Positions 57,978 through 64,000 of a stretch of DNA of 64,000 bases are shown here, piece after piece; position 1 is the first letter of the stretch; the number at the start of each line of letters is the position of its first letter. Origin of the DNA: Narthecium ossifragum (taxonomy: Eukaryota > Streptophyta > Magnoliopsida > Dioscoreales > Nartheciaceae); contig OY986973.1 of NCBI GenBank assembly GCA_963920575.1, positions 22,177,851 through 22,241,850 on the forward strand, written 5' to 3'. The notes beneath the pieces were generated by a model that searched no databases, was not told the DNA's origin, and worked only from the letters and a program-made list of their open reading frames with translations. Position numbers and translations under genes: made by a program.

Positions 57978-58260
57978 CAATACCATAGGTACAATCGCAC
58001 AATACTAGAGGCACAACCACACAATAACATAGTCACAGGCACAATCGCACAATACCAATCAACGGCATAATCGGACAATACCATACGTACAATCGCATAA
58101 TACCATAGGTACACTTGCACAATATCATTCATACAATCGCACTATACCATACAAATATCTGTAGACAATAACATAGACACAATCACACAATACCATAGTC
58201 GTATAGGCACAATCGTACAATCGCACAATGTAAGCAACCAACATATTTTAACTTTTAGAT
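57978..58260. repeat. Minisatellite-like spacer, unit about 22 bp
   Basis: Irregular copies of AATACCATAGGTACAATCGC with substitutions (GGCACAATCGCACAATA and similar). A single related stretch, ATAGGCACAATCGCACAATA, occurs inside both arms (54128-54156 inverse and 62077-62100). The rest of the spacer to 58451 is non-coding. Confidence 0.75.
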
Positions 58261-58568
58261 TAGCTGAAGGAGTGCTACGTCTTCGTCTAATCTTATTAAT
58301 TTCATTTTGTGCTCAAGGTGAATGTCATGCATCATCATGTATCCCCGTATAACTCATTCAGGTAAAAATATAGGCACAATCGTACATTATATGTAACGAA
58401 TACGCGCTCAATTGTGTATATTGCCATTGATGTTTCCATCTCCACGCTGAGAATGCACAAAATAATAGGACAGGTTTGCAACCATCTTGGACGGTACCTC
58501 CTCAAACCCAGGCCTGGTGGCATGTGATCAAGTCCAATGGATTTACATTAAACAAACATGCTTAGTAG

Positions 58569-61500
58569 ATTTACCATCAACAAGCATATAAAACCATGCA
58601 TTACAACATATGGTGTTAGTCTTACAAATCCTTTGTAGTCTAACATCCATATCCGGTCTACATCAAAACGAAGATTAAAACTACAAAATTCTGAGAAGAA
58701 TCTGTTGACTGTTGCTAGCATTCGTAGGTAAACATATGTACAGGCACCATCCTTTCAGTCAGGTTTTTGACATTTCTGCTTTCAGAACTACAATTGACAA
58801 ACTCACCAAAACTTGCAAGGGAAACTCTTGATAAGTTACATTTTCTAGCTCCAAAACCCTGATTATCCGAAGCGACTAAAAAGTTTGGGATGGAATCACT
58901 CCTTCGCATGCCTCTTCCACCGCGTCTACGGAAAGCTGTGCCGCCACGTCCCCAACTAGCCACTGCACTTGCAGCTACCTCCCCGTGTGCACTTTCAGAA
59001 TGGTACAGACATCGAATGATAACTGAAAGTATTGCTCGATTTCATTCTCACCTTTATGCTAGTTCCTTCTTTATGAGCTTTCTTGGGCACAACTGCAGCC
59101 TTATCATAGCCAATTTTCTGAAAATAATTAAAATGCCATGTCAGGTTATTGTTTCAAATAAGACCATCAAATAGAGGGGAAAAGAATAGGATGTGAACTA
59201 ACATGGTTCAAATATGTTACAAGCATCAGGAAATGCAAGAGACAAATAATCAAGTATCATGTCAGTTAGAATACAAATGAGATCTCTTGTTCTTCTATTT
59301 CAGTTTAACAAAATTTACCTCATGGAGCAACTTTTGAATTCTCAATAATCACCATTAGCAGTTGCAAATTATGACTCAATAATCACTAGCCAATAAGTCC
59401 ACAATGAACAAACAAAACCATTCAAAAGAGCTAAGAAACTTAATGAAACTTGGAATAAAAATGGCAGTCATTGAAGACAAGAAACTTCAAATCTGATGAA
59501 TTAATACTCATAGTTTCTTTGTCAAATCAGCGCATTTGCTTGATAGAGAAAGAGCCAAATAAGAAATTAAACAATAATTGGAAAACATTAATACTAACCA
59601 ATGCCTCAAATTTGAATCGCACATATTCCATACCTTTCCTGATGGTTTCGAAAGCAAACCAAGTAATATGTAAACTGTTGTCAGAGACAAGAGTTAGGAT
59701 AACCAAAAAGGATATGATAACTCATCATCAACATCAATAGCAACATCAGTTAGGATAACCAAAAAGGATATGATAACTCATCATCAACATCAATAGCAGC
59801 ATCACAGTAGTTTAAACCTTTGGATTTGTTTACCAAGTGGCAACCAATCCAACAAAGGGGACAAAATGTCTACCTTCACCACTAAAGGTTCTCAAACAAA
59901 GTTAGCAAAGGAATCGGCATAGATATGCAAAAAAGCATAATGACATTAGCACACAGTCACATGCATAGATCTGCTTTCCCTTGCTCTTCTTCAGGTGCAG
60001 AGAGGAGTCGAGGGCTTGGCAGCGGAGTGAATAACTCTTTAGGCAGCTGAATATTGACAAACTTGGTAAAAGTTACCATCAGTCTCCCTGTAGGCACGAT
60101 AGGCATGGAAAGCTAAACAAACAGGAAGGAATCAAAATTCAGATTAAGCAATCTATCTCTGTGCTTGTGTTTTCTTTACACGATCAATTATGCTGATCCG
60201 TTTAAGAAAAGCATATCTTGGATAGCATTTATGGGGTCATCTATACACCATAGTTTCAGACTTAGACAATTTATGTAATAATCAAAAGTTTAAAGGATTG
60301 AAGTTGTCTATCAATAACTTTATATTACATTTCAGCATCCTCTATGCTCATAAATGGGTATTCAGTTTGCCTGTTCTTGACAGATTTGTAACTCAGCTAC
60401 AAGTACTGGCCTAAATCCTCCAAGTGATAAAATTCATGTAAGCACTAGCTCTATCCTCACTCTAAATGTCAACATTCACATAGTTTTTGGTTTATGAAGG
60501 GAAAGTTTGGTTTCTGAAAGAAAATTCTAATGGACATTGTTCTAACATCACATTTTTCACTTTCTAGTTACCTCAATGATGTATTCCACATCTCATCTAG
60601 ATGTAATAACTGAAAGGCATCATGAAACTGTATCTTTAGCAGCATCCTTTGATCGCAACTGATCAAACTATTCCATTTCATCAACTATACATATAAGTAA
60701 TTTGATTTGTATGTGAAGAAAACATGACTTCACATATTAAGTAAAGTTCATATATATGTATTGAACTTTGATGAACTCAAAGTATTTTACGTACAAAGCT
60801 GCGAAGCACAGAATTGATAAGAAAACTAGACATTGAAGTAAAATTAAAAGAGATGCATTTTACAAAGAATAGCAAGATTTGTTATCTTAATCGACTACTT
60901 TTGGCTTCAAAGAAAAAAATGTACTACTACAATAGTCAAGGCTTAAGTCAAAGAACAAATTAACCACTGTTGATATGTCATGTCCAAAGTGGCAGGAGTC
61001 TAATAGTTGTTGGGGCAATGAAGGCAAAGTGTCAAAGACAAACTAGCTACCACCTTGGTTCACCACTTTTACAGCCCTGCACCTTGCTTCAAGAAATATT
61101 GAGCAATTGTGTTGGAGAGAAGCAAAGAGAGTGTGGCATGTGGCAATAATGACAGTAACCCATGTCCAGTCAAAAAATTGAGCTGTCATTAAGAAGGTCC
61201 ATGTGCAGATCCTCCATTTTCCAACAGAAAAGAAGCAAAACAATTACCACAAATAAATCATCTCGACTTTAACCATAGAAAGTTGGCCATCTTGAAGAGT
61301 TTCACCTCTTTAATGCCAAAGTCTAGTAACTCAATGCTCTTCGTATATATTCCTACTTTTAGTAAGTTTGCACCTGATATGCAAAAGGCTCGTAGGCTAT
61401 CATATTTAGGTGATTTTTTAGATCAGTTTTCATCCTTTAAATATCTTCAATTAAAAAGGCCATTGAGTTTTCATCCTTAAAACATCTGTCATTTAAAACT

Positions 61501-63039
61501 TCATATCCAGGCAAAATCAAATTGTTTCCTGGACAATTAGCCAAATAAAAGATATCTAACTGAGTTGTATAGAATCTTAATCAGGCAATTTATAACATAG
61601 TTTGTTGGAATTGAAATTACACTCTTAGTTTCCAGATCATATACTGAGGCTTTGTGTGCGCTGTAGGTAATTGATTAAACAGAGTCAACCATTCTTATCA
61701 TTCTTTACTTACAAGAGAGTAATCGACGAAAGATGAGTTACATAGTTTATATGAACTTGATAAGGTTATATGGTTAATCTGGAGAGAAATTGATCACTAC
61801 TGCACAAAAACCTACTTAAAATAAAATTTGAACTACTAATTGATTTGCCTTATCTAATTTTGAAGTATCACAATCACAAAGAAAGCACACCAAGCTGCTT
61901 TAAATCACGTAACATGTGGTATGGAAATTAGTATGAAGTTAGTAAAGGTGCTAGTATCCACTCTAATAGTTTCAAAATCTAGGAGAGAAAATAAGCAGGA
62001 AACGTATGTCAGCAAGAACAACTCAAAAGTCATCTGACATCATGATATATATTATTTCTAACTTAGTATAATAACATAGGCACAATCGCACAATAACATA
62101 CACACAATAAAAAGGCTACTGAGACATCTTCAACAAGCCCACGAAGGGAGTTAATGTAGTTGAGGTTTGTCCTAACATATGTGCAATTCGATGTCCAAAC
62201 GATGTCAGATTTCAAATTAAACTTGCGCAGGTGTAGATTAGCATGCTAGGAACATGCAGCCCAAGAATTGAAGTGATTTAATGGCTAATCTTCCCGGAAT
62301 TCACTAATCAAAATCACTAATTGCTGTCTTGTCGCAGATTCGAAGAAAAATCACTAAAAATCGTAGAAAACTTCAAAAATTATGAAACCGGATGGATTTG
62401 AAAGTAGATCCACGGATCTATAACTGTGCTGTTAATGATCAAATGAGATCATGCATGTACGAGTCAAGAAACCAGCTAGAACACAGCTGTTCAGATGAAA
62501 GCAGAGTTTCAACAAAATCCGGGAAGGAAACTTGTATAAAATCCAGCTTAAATCCCAATAAAATCCAATGAAATTTAGATCCGTAATCAAACAACCCTAG
62601 AAGTATCATATAGTAAGAAGAAATCAAAGAACAAACAACCTAATCCACAGATCTAGCTTAAACGTAAGATAGACGCAAGAACCCTACCTCCGCTAAGCTA
62701 ATCCGGCCTTAATCATTGCTAAAGATGACTTCCTCCCCGCTGCCGTCGCCTCCAAGCTCGCCGGGGAAGCTATCGGATCTCCCACACCCACAGGCGTCAC
62801 CGGAGAAGAAGGACGGAAGCCGCAGCGGAAGAAGAAGGGGGGAGGGGGGTCTCTCGCCGTGGAACACCTCCAAGCTCGCGCGGAGCTGCTTTCCTCTCTC
62901 TCATGCGCGCGGATCTGTCAGCGTGACAGGTGAGGTGGGGCAGACCGAGCCGTTCTCGTCGATGAGTGCCGGGGAGGAGAGGAGCTGCGCTTCTTCTCTG
63001 GCTCGGGAGAAGAACAAGCACGGAATGGAGGAATGGGTG
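58569..63039 (-). pseudogene. Chimeric transcription unit with a fumarase exon (right copy)
   Basis: Mirror image of the left-arm unit: first exon about 63038-62688, fumarase exon at 59117-59052, and the AFRRRGGRGMRRSD segment at about 58996-58715, all on the minus strand. No disabling difference from the left copy is visible. Confidence 0.45.
59052..59117 (-). pseudogene. Fumarase (class II) exon fragment, right arm
   Basis: Exact inverse copy of 57111-57176, with the same splice borders. Confidence 0.8.
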
Positions 63040-63175
63040 AAATCACGTGGCTTCGGTGTTCAAATGCATCAAGCTTACATGGAAATCTTAGGTGGCATTC
63101 ATATGCTATAAAATTGAGGCCACATCGGATCGGTGTAAATACCGGCTGACTAGGCCGGTGTGAATATCACGATTC

Positions 63176-64000
63176 GAGCTAAAATGTCAAACCCAAGCCT
63201 AGCCCATGGTCAAAATTGTTAGACCCAAGACCGACAAATAATGGGCTGGCTAGGCGGGCCGGGATTTCGAGGCCGTTGACCTTGATCAATTCAGCTCCAA
63301 TATAATTTACTAGTAAGTCCCCTGCCACATGACATGGTAACTACCCTCTCTCTCCACCTTTCCCAATAACTCCTCACTAACCCCCTCTCTCCCCCACTAA
63401 CTCCCCTCCACATAGGCTCTACATAGGATAACTCTCTCCACGTAGGCTCCACATAGGACAACGAAAGGTTAATTTATAACCATTTCTCTATATAATGATG
63501 ATTTCGCAAAACTATCGTTTCTTGTTTTCTTCTTCGTTCTTTCTTCTTCTTCTTTTTTTATCGGTTGAGCTAGCAAGCTATTGTTATACATAAGAACTTC
63601 TTAAATTAGGTCTCTAAGGTAGTCGGACAAGGGCCCAAGCTTCAAAGTTATGATTAATCTTCACACTAAATATCACAAATTACTGGAGGTCATAATTTTT
63701 ACCACCACACTAGAGACACCATGCACCTACAAAAAACCTTCATATCAAGTCGACTAAAACTTGGCCCAAAATCACCCTAGGCTAAATGGCTTCTTTCACA
63801 CGTTCCTTTCTTGCTCAATGTTCATGGGGGGTGGGGGGTGGGGGGCATAGTTCCTTACCAACAACACTTGAAAGCTTGATAATGTTTTATTATTTTATTG
63901 GTCGAGCGACCCGTCAAACAATTAAAACTAAACTTCCAAGCAAGAGTTGATGGAGCATCTTTGAAAACTGAATACAATGTTTAAGCGTATGCTCATGGAA
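63176..64000. other. Intergenic DNA right of the inverted repeat
   Basis: No gene seen. A CT-rich stretch with repeated CTCCACATAGG/CTCTACATAGG blocks lies at about 63400-63460, and a G run (GGGGGGTGGGGGGTGGGGGG) at 63824-63844. The first 100 bp, with GGGCTGGCTAGGCGGGCCGG, resemble MITE-like dispersed sequence. Confidence 0.4.

Larger units (their letters stand above)
58452..63175. repeat. Right arm of the large inverted repeat
   Basis: Inverse copy of 53053-57777. It carries the same frames on the opposite strand, including the fumarase exon and the 56-bp tandem duplication, so transcription of the two copies would converge on the centre. Confidence 0.97.

Noticed and set aside
57664..58132. 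Frames that run through the N gap
   Set aside because: They are open only because N is not read as a stop.

Overview
The window is nuclear DNA of a flowering plant. The evidence is spliced GT-AG genes with plant-only families (a DYW-type PPR gene, a CIB-like bHLH gene), long AT-rich introns and gene gaps, and dense plant transposons: Mutator-like elements, LINEs, a SINE and solo LTRs. The species cannot be told from the sequence; nothing decides monocot against dicot. A run of exactly 200 N at 57778-57977 is an assembly gap.

Four host genes are well supported. On the + strand they are TFIIA-gamma (8781-11607, three coding exons, 106 aa), a bHLH transcription factor (19017-21711, seven coding exons, 464 aa) and an intronless PLS-DYW PPR protein (45717-47954, 745 aa). 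On the - strand there is a peroxiredoxin-like AhpC/TSA (PRXL2-type) gene (about 49945-51905, with a leader exon near 52.6-52.8 kb). A 13-codon end of an unidentified gene sits at 1-42. The four genes serve separate housekeeping or regulatory roles and do not form a pathway.

Most of the rest is transposable elements. Three short Mutator-like elements have recognisable 9-bp target duplications: 712-1462, 15942-17197 (carrying a PP2C fragment) and 41650-43155 (carrying a nested SINE). A roughly 10-kb Kaonashi-type MULE at about 28.7-38.6 kb holds a convergent pair: a ULP1-like protease gene on + and a MURA transposase on -. Each is close to intact with a single in-frame stop. Its introns are packed with a roughly 20-bp minisatellite built on CATTTTCATCTTT. 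A shorter relative with the same repeat lies at about 3.74-6.13 kb, just upstream of TFIIA-gamma. From 22.2 to 28.7 kb a - strand LINE is split by a solo-LTR-like element (24612-28467), itself split by a second solo LTR (26720-28402).

From 53053 to 63175 lies an inverted repeat with two arms of about 4.72 kb. They are identical apart from a 1-bp indel wherever I compared them, and they flank the N gap. The arms carry a spliced chimeric transcription unit that includes one fumarase-derived exon.

The most unusual signal is in the two nested LTRs. Paired GATCGATC palindromes start exactly 22 bp apart in all eight pairs (one half-site has a mismatch), and successive pairs are mostly 71-72 bp apart. 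The same layout occurs in two LTRs that otherwise look unrelated. In the inner LTR it ends 67 bp before a TATA box, so it may be an enhancer array or a hairpin-forming array.
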